A model generated the notes under the pieces. The model was not told the origin of the DNA. It was given only the letters and a program-made list of their open reading frames with translations, and made no database searches. This document shows, in pieces, positions 34,888 to 43,690 of a stretch of DNA of 64,000 bases. The stretch is from Clostridiales bacterium UBA1390 (GTDB lineage Bacteria > Bacillota > Clostridia > Lachnospirales > Bianqueaceae): positions 24,079-88,078 of the forward strand of contig DBQQ01000046.1 in assembly GCA_002305315.1 (NCBI GenBank). The letters are read 5' to 3'. The translations under genes were made by a program, and so were the position numbers. Every line of letters starts with the position of its first letter. Positions within the stretch are counted from its first letter, which is position 1.

Positions 34888-35124
34888 TACTCTCTCTTTC
34901 AACGCTTTGGATAATTGGTCCGGACAGGATGTCGGTTTCATGCCGCAACGGATTCCCTCCAGCCTGGAAATTGCCTCATGTACTTCCATTCCTTCAATCA
35001 AATGGCCGATCCCCTGCAGATTCCCATTGCATCCACCGGTAAACTTAACGTTATGTACCTTCCCATCCACAATATCAAAATCAATCTGTCTGGAACAGAC
35101 GCCGGATGTCTTATACGTAAACAT
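34885..35124 (-). CDS. TSCPD domain protein (TIGR03905 type)
   Basis: 79-aa protein of the small TSCPD family, related to a C-terminal zinc-binding segment found in vitamin B12-type ribonucleotide reductases. Seen: YKTSGVCSRQIDFDIVDGKVHNVKFTGGCNGNLQGIG and the name-giving PTSCPDQLSKAL near the end; three conserved cysteines. Function is unknown. Single gene between acpP and the divergent flavodiiron gene. Confidence 0.9.
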   Translation of the reverse strand: MFTYKTSGVCSRQIDFDIVDGKVHNVKFTGGCNGNLQGIGHLIEGMEVHEAISRLEGIRCGMKPTSCPDQLSKALKERV

Positions 35125-35282
35125 CTATACTCCTCCTTTCCCATCTTTGCCCCCCTATTCTATCAAAGAATATCGTATGAATCAAGAGCTCCGATGAATT
35201 TATGCTATCTTTTTCTTCCAATCTATGATACAATCGAGATAAGGGACGGATCCCTATTCTCATTGTTTACAAAGGAGTCGCC

Positions 35283-37073
35283 ATGGAAATTACAAGAGAT
35301 ATCTATTATGTAGGCGTCAATGACCACCAAGTGGATCTCTTCGAGGGACAGTATCACGTTCCTCAAGGAATGTCTTATAATTCCTATGTCATTCTGGATG
35401 AGAAGATTGCCGTGCTGGATACGGTAGATATCCATTTCGGCCATGAATGGCTGGATCATCTTCAGAATGTACTGGGCAGCCGTAAGCCTGATTATCTGAT
35501 TATTCAGCATATGGAACCGGATCACTCTGCGAATATTGCTGCCTTTGCGCAAGTGTATCCGGAAACCGTTCTCGTTTCCTCTCAGAAAGCCTTTATGATG
35601 ATGAGCCAATTCTTTGGTACTGATTTCGCGGATCGCCGCATCGTAGTCGATGAAGGTAGCACCTTGGAACTCGGTACGCATGTTTTGACTTTTGTCACGG
35701 CGCCCATGGTCCATTGGCCTGAGGTTATTGTGACCTACGACAGTACCGACAAAGTACTCTTTTCCGCCGATGGTTTTGGTAAGTTTGGCGCTCTGGACGC
35801 TGCAGAACCCTGGGACGACGAAGCTCGCCGCTATTACATTGGGATCGTGGGAAAATATGGCCGCCAAGTACAGAATTTGCTGAAGAAAGCGTCCTGTTTG
35901 GATATTCGGACCATCTGCCCGCTGCATGGTCCGATTCTGACGGACAATCTGGCGCATTACCTGCGCTTATATGATCTCTGGTCCTCCTATACCCCCGAGA
36001 CGGACGGCATTGTCATTGCTTATCCCTCCGTATATGGTCACACGCGAAAAGCGATAGCTCAGCTAGCCGAATCGCTGCGCGCCAAAGGATGTCCTCAGGT
36101 TGTACTTCATGACCTGGCCCGCTGTGACATGTCTGCGGCCGTTGCAGATGCTTTTCGTTATAGCAAATTGGTCTTGGCCACTACTACCTATAACGCGGAT
36201 GTTTTTCCTCCGATGCGCGATTTTCTCTGCCATCTCACAGAGCGTAATTTTCAGAACCGCACGGTGGCCCTAGTCGAAAATGGTTCCTGGGCGCCGCAGG
36301 CCGCTAAGGTCATGCGTCAGATGCTGGCCAATTGCCCAAAACTCCATTTTGCAGATATCACAGTACAGATTCGTTCTGCATTGAACGCAGAAAGTCAGGA
36401 ACAGCTTCTGGCACTTGCCGATGCGCTCTGTCAGGATTATCTGGCGCAACACAGTGAGACTGCCAATAAAAATGATCTGAAGGCTCTGTTTCATATCGGT
36501 TACGGACTCTATGTGGTGACCTCCCATGATGGCAAGAAAGACAATGGTCTGATTGTGAATACGGTTACCCAAGTGACCGATGCCCCGAATCGCGTGGCAG
36601 TTACCATCAATAAGAAGAACTATTCCCACCACGTCATCAAGCAAACGGGCATCATGAATGTCAACTGTCTTTCTGTTGACGCGCCCTTCAAGATCTTCGA
36701 GACCTTTGGTTTTCAAAGCGGCCGTACAGCTGATAAATTTGCGGATTTTGATACGCTGCGTTCTGACAACGGACTCCGTTTTCTGCCCCGGTATATCAAT
36801 TCGTTCATGTCCCTCAAGGTAGAACAATACATAGATTTGGATACGCATGGGATGTTCATCTGTTCTGTCACAGAGGCTCGAGTCATCTCTTCTTCGGAAA
36901 CGATGACCTATACCTACTATCAAAACAACGTCAAGCCCAAGCCGCAGACGGAAGGCAAAAAGGGCTTTGTCTGCAAAGTCTGCGGATATATCTATGAAGG
37001 AGATACCTTGCCGGATGATTTTGTATGTCCTCTCTGCAAGCATGGAGCGAACGATTTTGAACCGATCGTCTGA
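35283..37073 (+). CDS. Flavodiiron protein fused to flavin reductase and rubredoxin
   Basis: Oxygen- and/or NO-detoxifying reductase of anaerobes, cytoplasmic, 596 aa. Domains: metallo-beta-lactamase diiron domain at 1-250 with HMEPDH (76-81), His144, Asp163 and a His in CPLHGPI near 230; flavodoxin FMN domain at about 250-390 (YPSVYGHTRKAIAQL); flavin-reductase-like domain at about 405-540 (NTVTQVTDAPNRVAVTINKKNYSHH); and rubredoxin at about 545-596 with CKVCGYIYEG and CPLCKHG. The fusion brings the electron relay and the diiron site together in one chain. AAAGGAG precedes the ATG; single gene. Confidence 0.96.
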   Translation: MEITRDIYYVGVNDHQVDLFEGQYHVPQGMSYNSYVILDEKIAVLDTVDIHFGHEWLDHLQNVLGSRKPDYLIIQHMEPDHSANIAAFAQVYPETVLVSSQKAFMMMSQFFGTDFADRRIVVDEGSTLELGTHVLTFVTAPMVHWPEVIVTYDSTDKVLFSADGFGKFGALDAAEPWDDEARRYYIGIVGKYGRQVQNLLKKASCLDIRTICPLHGPILTDNLAHYLRLYDLWSSYTPETDGIVIAYPSVYGHTRKAIAQLAESLRAKGCPQVVLHDLARCDMSAAVADAFRYSKLVLATTTYNADVFPPMRDFLCHLTERNFQNRTVALVENGSWAPQAAKVMRQMLANCPKLHFADITVQIRSALNAESQEQLLALADALCQDYLAQHSETANKNDLKALFHIGYGLYVVTSHDGKKDNGLIVNTVTQVTDAPNRVAVTINKKNYSHHVIKQTGIMNVNCLSVDAPFKIFETFGFQSGRTADKFADFDTLRSDNGLRFLPRYINSFMSLKVEQYIDLDTHGMFICSVTEARVISSSETMTYTYYQNNVKPKPQTEGKKGFVCKVCGYIYEGDTLPDDFVCPLCKHGANDFEPIV

Positions 37074-37083
37074 ACAAAAACAA

Positions 37084-37122
37084 GGCTGTGAAAAACGAAT
37101 TTACGTTTTTCACAGCCCATTT
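37084..37122. terminator. Bidirectional terminator between flavodiiron and M50 genes
   Basis: 14-bp stem GGCTGTGAAAAACG/CGTTTTTCACAGCC, 6-nt loop, CATTTTT on the plus side and TTGTTTTTG on the minus side. Confidence 0.85.
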
Positions 37123-37767
37123 TTACGTCCAGACACGCAGCATCAACTCCAGGAGTCCATCTCGGAGGATTCCCAGCGGACGACTCAGCACCCCTGTATA
37201 AAGCAGCACAATCATCAGCAAGCCACCATAACGTTCATACCTCATCAACTGAAAATAAGTACGCTGCGGCAGGAAGATTCCCAGAACCTTCGAACCATCC
37301 AAGGGGGGAATGGGAATGAGATTGAACACACCGAGTCCAATATTCATGATCGCCGTATATTGCGCCAACAGCATCAGATATCCTAGAATTCCTTCTGTAC
37401 TTCCTTCCGTCACATGAAACAATCCCACGAATATCCCCAGGAACAGAAACGCCAGAATCAGGTTCATCACCGGCCCGGCCAATGCTGTCAGAGCCATTCC
37501 TTGCTTGGGATTTTTGTAGTATTGTGGATTGACCTTGACTGGCTTGGCCCATCCAAAACGAAACACCAGCATGCAGATCGTTCCCACAAGATCCAGATGA
37601 TGCAATGGATTCAAGGATAATCGACCGTCCCGTTTAGGCGTAGGATCTCCCAGCCAGTACGATACCAACCCATGCGCAAACTCATGGGCTGATATGGCAA
37701 GAAGTGTGGCCGGCGCCGTATAGATCAGGAGTTTGATCTGTTCCCAGATCAGTGGCCATTGATTCAT
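37123..37767 (-). CDS. Site-2 protease family (M50) membrane metalloprotease
   Basis: 214-aa polytopic membrane protein. Zinc motif AISAHEFAHGLVSYWLGD (HExxH) in the first helix near residue 30, and the second-half motif NLIPIPPLDGSKVLG near 150 with the metal-ligand Asp. No PDZ domain, matching the small YwhC-like class rather than RseP. Its start lies 1 bp from the stop of the VanY-like gene, so the two are translationally linked. The substrate is unknown. Confidence 0.93.
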   Translation of the reverse strand: MNQWPLIWEQIKLLIYTAPATLLAISAHEFAHGLVSYWLGDPTPKRDGRLSLNPLHHLDLVGTICMLVFRFGWAKPVKVNPQYYKNPKQGMALTALAGPVMNLILAFLFLGIFVGLFHVTEGSTEGILGYLMLLAQYTAIMNIGLGVFNLIPIPPLDGSKVLGIFLPQRTYFQLMRYERYGGLLMIVLLYTGVLSRPLGILRDGLLELMLRVWT

Positions 37768-37768
37768 A

Positions 37769-38755
37769 CTAATCCACCTCGCCCAGGTATTCTTCCAAGG
37801 TGATTCCCTGGGTCATGATCTCCGTAGCGGCCTCCACTCCTACATACCGAAAATGCCAAGGCTCGTAGATAATCTGCGTGATATCTTCTTTTCCCTTAGG
37901 ATAGCGGAGAATAAAGCCATACTTATAGCAATTCTCTTTGAGCCATTTTGCTTCGTCCGTCTCCTCGTACTCTTCGATCAACATCTGAAAATCCATGGCG
38001 CAAATATCCACAGTCAAGCCTGTGTTATGCTCACTGGCTCCCGGAATAGCCACAATCGTAGATGCCTCGATATACGCTTCCTCGTAAGTATACTCCGGAT
38101 GTTCCGCCTGAATCTCCGCAATTTTATTATCAAACAAGGTCTGCTGAAAATCCACGCTGCGATATCCGGAACAAACCAGAAACTGACGGTCTGAATCCCG
38201 TTCGCCATCCTCCAGCATTTGCACTAAACTGTCATAGATTCGAGCATCCACTTCTTCGCTGAAAATCTGCTTGGTCTCCATTTCCAGATTCTCTGCCAGC
38301 CGATGTGTCTTATTGACCAGGAGCAAGTTCCAATCCGTCGCATCCGGGTCCACTGTCACATACTCCATTCCCAGAATCTCATCCACTTCTTTCTCTGGGG
38401 AGGACTCCTCTGCTCCGGATGACTCCTCTGGCAGCGAAGATTCCGACTGCGAAGATTCCTCTGGAGATGATTCCTCCGGCACACTCTCTGCCAGGGCAGA
38501 ACTCTCACCCCCGCCGACACTTTCTTCTACCGCCGAACTCGTCTCCTCTGCCAAAGAATTCGGCACAAAAGATTCTTCCAACTGCGCCGTCGATGACTCT
38601 TCTATCGCACTCTCCTGCGATGAATTCCTCGCTGGCAGATACCCTACCAAATACCAGACCAAAAAGGCCAATAGAAAAACAACCACAATCGTAAACCATA
38701 TTTGCCGACGGCGAATCTGCGCTTTTCTTTTACGCCGTGATGAAGAATCGGACAT
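37769..38755 (-). CDS. M15 (VanY-like) D-alanyl-D-alanine carboxypeptidase, membrane-anchored
   Basis: 328 aa. Basic cytoplasmic start, one transmembrane helix at about 20-41, a Ser/Glu-rich low-complexity spacer at about 45-125 (repeats such as EESS, PEESS), then the M15 zinc domain at about 130-325. Catalytic features: VCSGYRSVDFQQTLF, GASEHNTGLTVDICAMDF, and EPWHFRYVG near 305. It should trim the terminal D-Ala of peptidoglycan precursors. The long acidic spacer probably lets the enzyme reach into the wall. Upstream of the M50 gene in the same unit. Confidence 0.93.
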   Translation of the reverse strand: MSDSSSRRKRKAQIRRRQIWFTIVVVFLLAFLVWYLVGYLPARNSSQESAIEESSTAQLEESFVPNSLAEETSSAVEESVGGGESSALAESVPEESSPEESSQSESSLPEESSGAEESSPEKEVDEILGMEYVTVDPDATDWNLLLVNKTHRLAENLEMETKQIFSEEVDARIYDSLVQMLEDGERDSDRQFLVCSGYRSVDFQQTLFDNKIAEIQAEHPEYTYEEAYIEASTIVAIPGASEHNTGLTVDICAMDFQMLIEEYEETDEAKWLKENCYKYGFILRYPKGKEDITQIIYEPWHFRYVGVEAATEIMTQGITLEEYLGEVD

Positions 38756-38828
38756 GTGTTATTCCCCTTTCTTTTGGTCAAGCGACACCTGAGCAGCCTG
38801 CCGAGCCTCGTCTTCTATACAAACTGCT

Positions 38829-39902
38829 TTATTCCGTCACATCCTCTTCGTGGCGATTCACTGCAGCTGCCGCTTTGAGCTTCTCATAATCTCCACGGAC
38901 AGCTCGATACAAATCTCCACCCTTCTGAACACCCAATGCTCTGCGGAAGAACTGATAAAACTCGTTCTTTGCCCTTGTAGAGAGAATCGCCTGCGCCACT
39001 ACCTTATCATATTTTTTTTGTTCCTCACTCGTATGCCCTTCCACAATGCCATGTACTCGTTCCAGGAAATCCTGAGGAACCTCTACCTGTTTGTATTCTC
39101 GTTTCTTCTCTGCCTTAGTCTGTCCCGAAACGTCCGATTCCTTGCGAGGTCTGCCCCGCCGCTTTGCTGCAGGTTTTCCCTCTGCCTGTTCCATCTTTTT
39201 CTCCGGATCAGCCACATCCTGCACCTCTGTTTTTTCTGCCGACTTTTCTGTCATTACCTCTTCCTGTACAGGCGTCTTCTCCATCTTTGGCTTGGTCTTC
39301 TTGGCCGCTTTCGTCTCCGACCCTGTCGTCTTAGGTGCTTCTGAAGCCGATTCTTCCTTTTCTTCATGTTTTGTCCTGCGAGGGCGACGAATATTCCGCA
39401 CCTTACTCCGAATTGTGCTCTTTTCTTCCTCTGCGGCTATTTCTTTAGGTTCTTCTACCACAAGTACAACCTCTGGCTCCTCCGGCAATACCGGCGCGGA
39501 TTCCAGCGCCATTGTTCCCCACTTTCGTATCCCCTTCTGAATGGAACTGGACAACAGCACATTCACATCCAGCTGATCGACTGCGTGATCCATAAAAAAC
39601 TCCACCGGCGCCAGATAGCCATTATCCTGGCTGACGATGCAATACAGCCCTTTTCGTTCGCTGCCAATCAGAAAACCGAGCAGCGCGACAATCTGAAAAT
39701 CCATGGCATTACGTCCACTCCGCTGTAGTCGCACGTATTCGATCTGGGCCCGGCTGTTGTTCATCGCCTGGATAATCGGAATACTCAATGAATTCGCGCT
39801 CTCACTGTAAAAGATAAAAACACGATCTTCCGGCGCCAAAAGCTCCACACCCACCAACCCCTGGTTCTTTACATTTTCCAGGTCAATTAAAAATGTCTTC
39901 AT
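38829..39902 (-). CDS. PIN-like domain protein with AT-hook linker
   Basis: 357 aa. Residues 1-135 resemble PIN/NYN-like nuclease domains, with acidic positions in FLIDLENV, RNAMDFQIVALLG and IVSQDNGY suited to metal binding. Residues about 140-265 are low-complexity Lys/Glu, rich in K-K-T and S-E, and contain KRRGRPRKE, an AT-hook-like DNA-binding motif. The last 80 residues form a helical domain (ERVHGIVEGHTSEEQKKYDKVVAQAIL, YQFFRRALG) I cannot name. Single gene. Nuclease activity on RNA or DNA is an inference from fold. Confidence 0.75.
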   Translation of the reverse strand: MKTFLIDLENVKNQGLVGVELLAPEDRVFIFYSESANSLSIPIIQAMNNSRAQIEYVRLQRSGRNAMDFQIVALLGFLIGSERKGLYCIVSQDNGYLAPVEFFMDHAVDQLDVNVLLSSSIQKGIRKWGTMALESAPVLPEEPEVVLVVEEPKEIAAEEEKSTIRSKVRNIRRPRRTKHEEKEESASEAPKTTGSETKAAKKTKPKMEKTPVQEEVMTEKSAEKTEVQDVADPEKKMEQAEGKPAAKRRGRPRKESDVSGQTKAEKKREYKQVEVPQDFLERVHGIVEGHTSEEQKKYDKVVAQAILSTRAKNEFYQFFRRALGVQKGGDLYRAVRGDYEKLKAAAAVNRHEEDVTE

Positions 39903-39967
39903 GCATTACCTCCAAATAAACTTTTGTAAAATTCATTTTGACGCATTGATAAGTATATGCGCCGCAC

Positions 39968-39998
39968 ATAGACCTCATGCTTCCCGCATGAGGTCTAT
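39968..39998 (-). other. Hairpin over the stop codon of the Gfo/Idh gene
   Basis: 13-bp perfect inverted repeat ATAGACCTCATGC/GCATGAGGTCTAT around a 5-nt loop; the stop codon is in the stem. There is no T-run after it on the minus strand, so it is not a classic intrinsic terminator. Confidence 0.6.
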
Positions 39999-41246
39999 CA
40001 CTTGTCCACCATGAATTCTGGACTCTTCCGCCGCAAAGGCCATGTAATGACTTTCCATGGACTGATCGATTGAAGTCAATGCCTGCCCTTTGCCGTTGCC
40101 TTCGATCAGATCCAAGAGATCTTCCACCAGGCGATTGTCGCCGCCGCCATGCCCGCTGAAATCCTGCGCCAACGTACGGATATCGATTGTCCTGGGCTTT
40201 TCTCCAAATCGCATCACCGTGACTGTATTCTGATTCATGTCTCCCTGGATTTCCCCCAGCGTCCCCATGATCTTGATCGAACGGCCTCCCTGATTAAAAG
40301 CACACATCGTAAAAGAAATGGTGGAGCCATCAGCCATCTCCATGTTGACCACCTGATGATCGACCACATCATTATCACACCGATATACGCACCGGCCATA
40401 AGGGCCATTCTGCAAGGCCGCACGCACACGTTCCTCCGTAGGATGCGAGACCAGCACATTGGCTGGCCAGCCGGTATGTCCATGCTGAACCCCCGTCGCC
40501 TCATCGGTTATATAGATCTTCTCCGCATCATAGGGACATTCTCTGCGCACCGCCTCTGAACACGCAAGACACCGCTCCGCACTGCCGCAGGGTGCGTTTT
40601 CCGGGCGGAAATACGTCAGGCTTCCAAAAGAACTGATCCGCTTGCAGGGCTGTCCGGACAGCCAACGCAAAATATCCATATCGTGGCAGCTTTTCTGCAG
40701 AATCATCGGACTGCTTTCCTGACTGTTTCGCCAGTTCCCACGCACAAAACTATGGGCCTGATGCCAATACCCTACGTTCTCGATGGCCTGGATCGCCACC
40801 ACCTGTCCGATCTCTCCGGAACGGACGGTCCGGTACAAGAACTGATAAAACGGCGTATATCGCAGAACATGACAGACTACCACTTTCCGCCCCAGACGCT
40901 CTGCGGTTTCCTGAATCTGCCGGCACTCTTCCAAACTGGGCGATATGGGCTTCTCGAGCAGAAGATCATATCCCTTTTCCATCGCTTTCATGGCATGCCC
41001 ATAATGCTGACGATCCTGCGTACAGATGAACATGACATCTGCCAGCTTCTCCCTCTGCAACATTGCTTCCGCCGATGGAAAACACAGGGCAGGATCCACC
41101 TGATACTCTTCCCGTACCTCTCTAACCTTCTCCTCGATAGGATCTGCCACCGCAACAATTTTCATCCGGTCGGAAAAAATATGCTGGCACTTCGCATAAG
41201 TATCTTTTCCCCGGCTTCCTAATCCACTGATCGCAACTGTAATCAT
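39975..41246 (-). CDS. Gfo/Idh/MocA family sugar dehydrogenase-like oxidoreductase
   Basis: NAD(P)-dependent oxidoreductase, 423 aa from the ATG at 41246, which follows the fucU stop by 1 nt; the longer frame to 41348 lies inside fucU. N-terminal Rossmann domain (VAISGLGSRGKDTY), LLLEKPIS with catalytic Lys near 95, HVLRYTPFY, and a Cys-rich insert (CGSAERCLACSEAVRRECPYDAEKI) near 230 seen in a subset of the family. Third gene after fucI and fucU, so it may act on fucose or a related sugar; the exact substrate is not shown. Confidence 0.88.
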   Translation of the reverse strand: MITVAISGLGSRGKDTYAKCQHIFSDRMKIVAVADPIEEKVREVREEYQVDPALCFPSAEAMLQREKLADVMFICTQDRQHYGHAMKAMEKGYDLLLEKPISPSLEECRQIQETAERLGRKVVVCHVLRYTPFYQFLYRTVRSGEIGQVVAIQAIENVGYWHQAHSFVRGNWRNSQESSPMILQKSCHDMDILRWLSGQPCKRISSFGSLTYFRPENAPCGSAERCLACSEAVRRECPYDAEKIYITDEATGVQHGHTGWPANVLVSHPTEERVRAALQNGPYGRCVYRCDNDVVDHQVVNMEMADGSTISFTMCAFNQGGRSIKIMGTLGEIQGDMNQNTVTVMRFGEKPRTIDIRTLAQDFSGHGGGDNRLVEDLLDLIEGNGKGQALTSIDQSMESHYMAFAAEESRIHGGQVIDLMREA

Positions 41247-41247
41247 G

Positions 41248-41685
41248 TTACTGTACGACTCCTTTTTGCAGCATAATATTGGCATACAGCGCCTGTTCTC
41301 CGGTGGCCACAATCGCATAGGCCGTCTTGGATTTCTCATAAAAAGCAAATCTCTCTAAGGTACCAATGGCAGCCTCTCCTCGCGCGTCCTCTCGTGAGAC
41401 CAATTTCTTATATTCTTCCCATATGGGAGTCTCTACCGGATCATTCGGCATGACCTCCATGAGTTCCACAGGATGTTCCACATACGTATCTAATGGGAAC
41501 AGTGTCAGAATCGCTTCCAAGAGTTCTGGGATCCCATGCCCATCACATCGGATCACCTTCGCGTTTTTGCCCATCGTCTCCACCGGGAAATTACCATCTG
41601 CCAGGACAATGCGATCACTGTGCCCCATTTCACAAAGAACCTTCAGAAGTTCCGGCGACAAAATCTTTGGAATTCCTTTTAACAT
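41248..41685 (-). CDS. fucU: L-fucose mutarotase (RbsD/FucU family)
   Basis: Interconverts alpha and beta anomers of L-fucose (or a similar sugar) for the isomerase. 145 aa from the ATG at 41685, after AGGAAG. Seen: MLKGIPKILSPELLKVLCEMGHSDRIVLADGNFP with the catalytic His, and TGEQALYANIMLQKG at the end. It lies 62 bp after fucI and 1 nt before the dehydrogenase gene. Confidence 0.92.
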   Translation of the reverse strand: MLKGIPKILSPELLKVLCEMGHSDRIVLADGNFPVETMGKNAKVIRCDGHGIPELLEAILTLFPLDTYVEHPVELMEVMPNDPVETPIWEEYKKLVSREDARGEAAIGTLERFAFYEKSKTAYAIVATGEQALYANIMLQKGVVQ

Positions 41686-41747
41686 GTTTTTCTTCCTTTC
41701 AGGACCAGGCGGCGAAGCTCGCCTTCGCCGCCCTCCTAGATGATCAT

Positions 41748-43541
41748 TTACTTGTATAAGGGGCCATATGCCTGGCAGGCACGATAATCCTGACCTTCCA
41801 GATCCATACCGAACGCATTCCAGCACGCCGGCCGGAAAATCTTCTCTTCCGGCACATTATGCATAGCTACCGGGATTCTTAAAATAGAACACAGCGTAAT
41901 CAGATCCGCACCGATATGTCCATATGTGATGGCTCCATGATTCGCTCCCCAGTGATTCATCACCTCATAGGCCGATACGAAGGGACCCTTGCCCGTCAGA
42001 CGCGGGGCAAACCAGGTACAAGGCCAGGTATAATCCGTCCGCTTCCACAAAGCATCCGAAACCTCTTCCGGAAGTGCGACCGTATATCCTTCCGCGATCT
42101 GCATCACGGGGCCTAACCCCTTCACCAGATTCAGCCGCATCATCGTCACCGGCATCTCGCTGCGTGTTTCAAAACGGGAAGAATAGCCGCCACCACGGAA
42201 ATATCCCTGGTCAGCCGCGTTCCAAGTCGTTGCCTTGAGGCACGCTTCCTGATCCTTCTCTGTCATCTCCCAGAAAGGCTTCATGACAGCATTTCCATTC
42301 TCATCCTTTACCTCGCCGCAGGCATCCAGACACGCCGCGCCAGAATTGATCAGATGAATGAATCCTCCTGCTTCTTTGGCTTTTCCTTCCAGCGTATAAC
42401 CTGTCGCTTCCTTCACAGCCTCCGGGCTCCAGAAAGTCCGTACGTCGGCAAAAATCTGCGCACGATTCGTCAACAGCTTACCAAACAGCATACTGACGCC
42501 GTTCAGCGTATCGTTTTCTGTCGCCAGAATATAGGGCTCTCTAGCTCCTTCCCAGTCGAATGTCGTGTTCAGCAAAGACTCCGCAAAGTCACAGTTCGGG
42601 TAGTAATCTGTCCACTGACGCTGGCCCTGGAAACCGCCTGCGATCGCGTTATGCCCTACCATCTCTTCCTCACGGCCTTCCGGCAGATCCTTCTGTCCGT
42701 TGAACAGATCCTTGATGATGCACATCATCTTCACTACGAATTCCCAGTCGGCGTCCTTCTCCTCTCGGCTCTTCTGCGCAGCCTCCGGATTCTTATCAAA
42801 ACCCTCCTGGCAGTATTTCTTCGTCCATGCCAGGGCCTTCTCATACTCCTTCTGGCTATAGATCCCCTGTTCCATCCGACGGATGATCTCTACCTCATCC
42901 ACAGATTCTACCCGCATCCCCAGATATTCCTCGAAGAACTCCGGACTGATGATGGAACCCGCGATTCCCATACAGATCGAGCCAATCTGCAGATAGGACT
43001 TTCCTCGCATGGTGGCTGCCGCCACCGCCGCGCGTCCAAACCGCAGCAGCTTCTCCCGCACATCCACAGGAATCTCCGTGGCGTCCGCATTCTGCACATC
43101 CCGGCCATAGATTCCGAATGCCGGCAGGCCCTTCTGCGCATGCCCAGCCAGCACTGCCGCCAGATATACCGCGCCCGGACGTTCCGTTCCGTTAAAGCCC
43201 CATACGCCCTTGATAGTCATAGGATCCATATCCATGGTTTCCGATCCATAACACCAGCAGGGTGTCACCGTCAGCGTGATATCCACGCCCTCCCGCTTGA
43301 ACTGGTCTGCACAGCGTGCCGCTTCGGCCACTCGTCCAATCGTCGTTTCGGAAATGACGACTTTCACCGGTTCTCCATTAGAATAGCGAAGCTCCTCCTG
43401 AAACAGCTTCGCCGCGGAGCGCGCCATATTCATCGTCTGCTCCTCCAAAGACTCCCGTACCTTCAGCATGCCCCTGCGAGCATCGATCACAGGACGGATA
43501 CCGATGACGGGATACTGCCCAATCAATCTGTTCTGTGCCAT
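41748..43541 (-). CDS. fucI: L-fucose isomerase
   Basis: Converts L-fucose to L-fuculose (also D-arabinose to D-ribulose), Mn2+-dependent, cytoplasmic. 597 aa, matching the family. The ATG at 43541 follows GGGGG; the longer frame would begin upstream of the promoter. Seen: [61 protein letters not shown], and the C-terminal [21 protein letters not shown]. First gene of fucI-fucU-dehydrogenase. No fuculokinase or aldolase gene is in the window. Confidence 0.96.
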   Translation of the reverse strand: MAQNRLIGQYPVIGIRPVIDARRGMLKVRESLEEQTMNMARSAAKLFQEELRYSNGEPVKVVISETTIGRVAEAARCADQFKREGVDITLTVTPCWCYGSETMDMDPMTIKGVWGFNGTERPGAVYLAAVLAGHAQKGLPAFGIYGRDVQNADATEIPVDVREKLLRFGRAAVAAATMRGKSYLQIGSICMGIAGSIISPEFFEEYLGMRVESVDEVEIIRRMEQGIYSQKEYEKALAWTKKYCQEGFDKNPEAAQKSREEKDADWEFVVKMMCIIKDLFNGQKDLPEGREEEMVGHNAIAGGFQGQRQWTDYYPNCDFAESLLNTTFDWEGAREPYILATENDTLNGVSMLFGKLLTNRAQIFADVRTFWSPEAVKEATGYTLEGKAKEAGGFIHLINSGAACLDACGEVKDENGNAVMKPFWEMTEKDQEACLKATTWNAADQGYFRGGGYSSRFETRSEMPVTMMRLNLVKGLGPVMQIAEGYTVALPEEVSDALWKRTDYTWPCTWFAPRLTGKGPFVSAYEVMNHWGANHGAITYGHIGADLITLCSILRIPVAMHNVPEEKIFRPACWNAFGMDLEGQDYRACQAYGPLYK

Positions 43542-43577
43542 TGTGTTACCCCCTTTTGCATTAAAATAGGTACCTTT

Positions 43578-43606
43578 ATTATAACGCATAAAAAGAACAA
43601 ACACAA
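43578..43606 (-). promoter_or_regulatory. fucI operon promoter
   Basis: Minus strand TTGTGT, 17 bp, TATAAT, about 37 bp before the fucI ATG. Confidence 0.7.
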
Positions 43607-43633
43607 GCACAATCCGTTCCTTTTTAGTTACAG

Positions 43634-43669
43634 CAAAAAAGGCAGCTGCATCTATGAAACGCAACTGCC
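43634..43669 (-). terminator. Terminator of the GT2 gene
   Basis: Minus strand stem GGCAGTTGC/GCAGCTGCC (one G-U pair), 10-nt loop, TTTTTTGC tail. It separates the glycosyltransferase from the fuc operon. Confidence 0.75.
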
Positions 43670-43690
43670 CCATTCTTCAATATGTTCTAA

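Noticed and set aside
39968..39998. Intrinsic terminator at the end of the Gfo/Idh gene
   Set aside because: A perfect 13-bp hairpin is present but no T-run follows on the minus strand; kept only as a hairpin.
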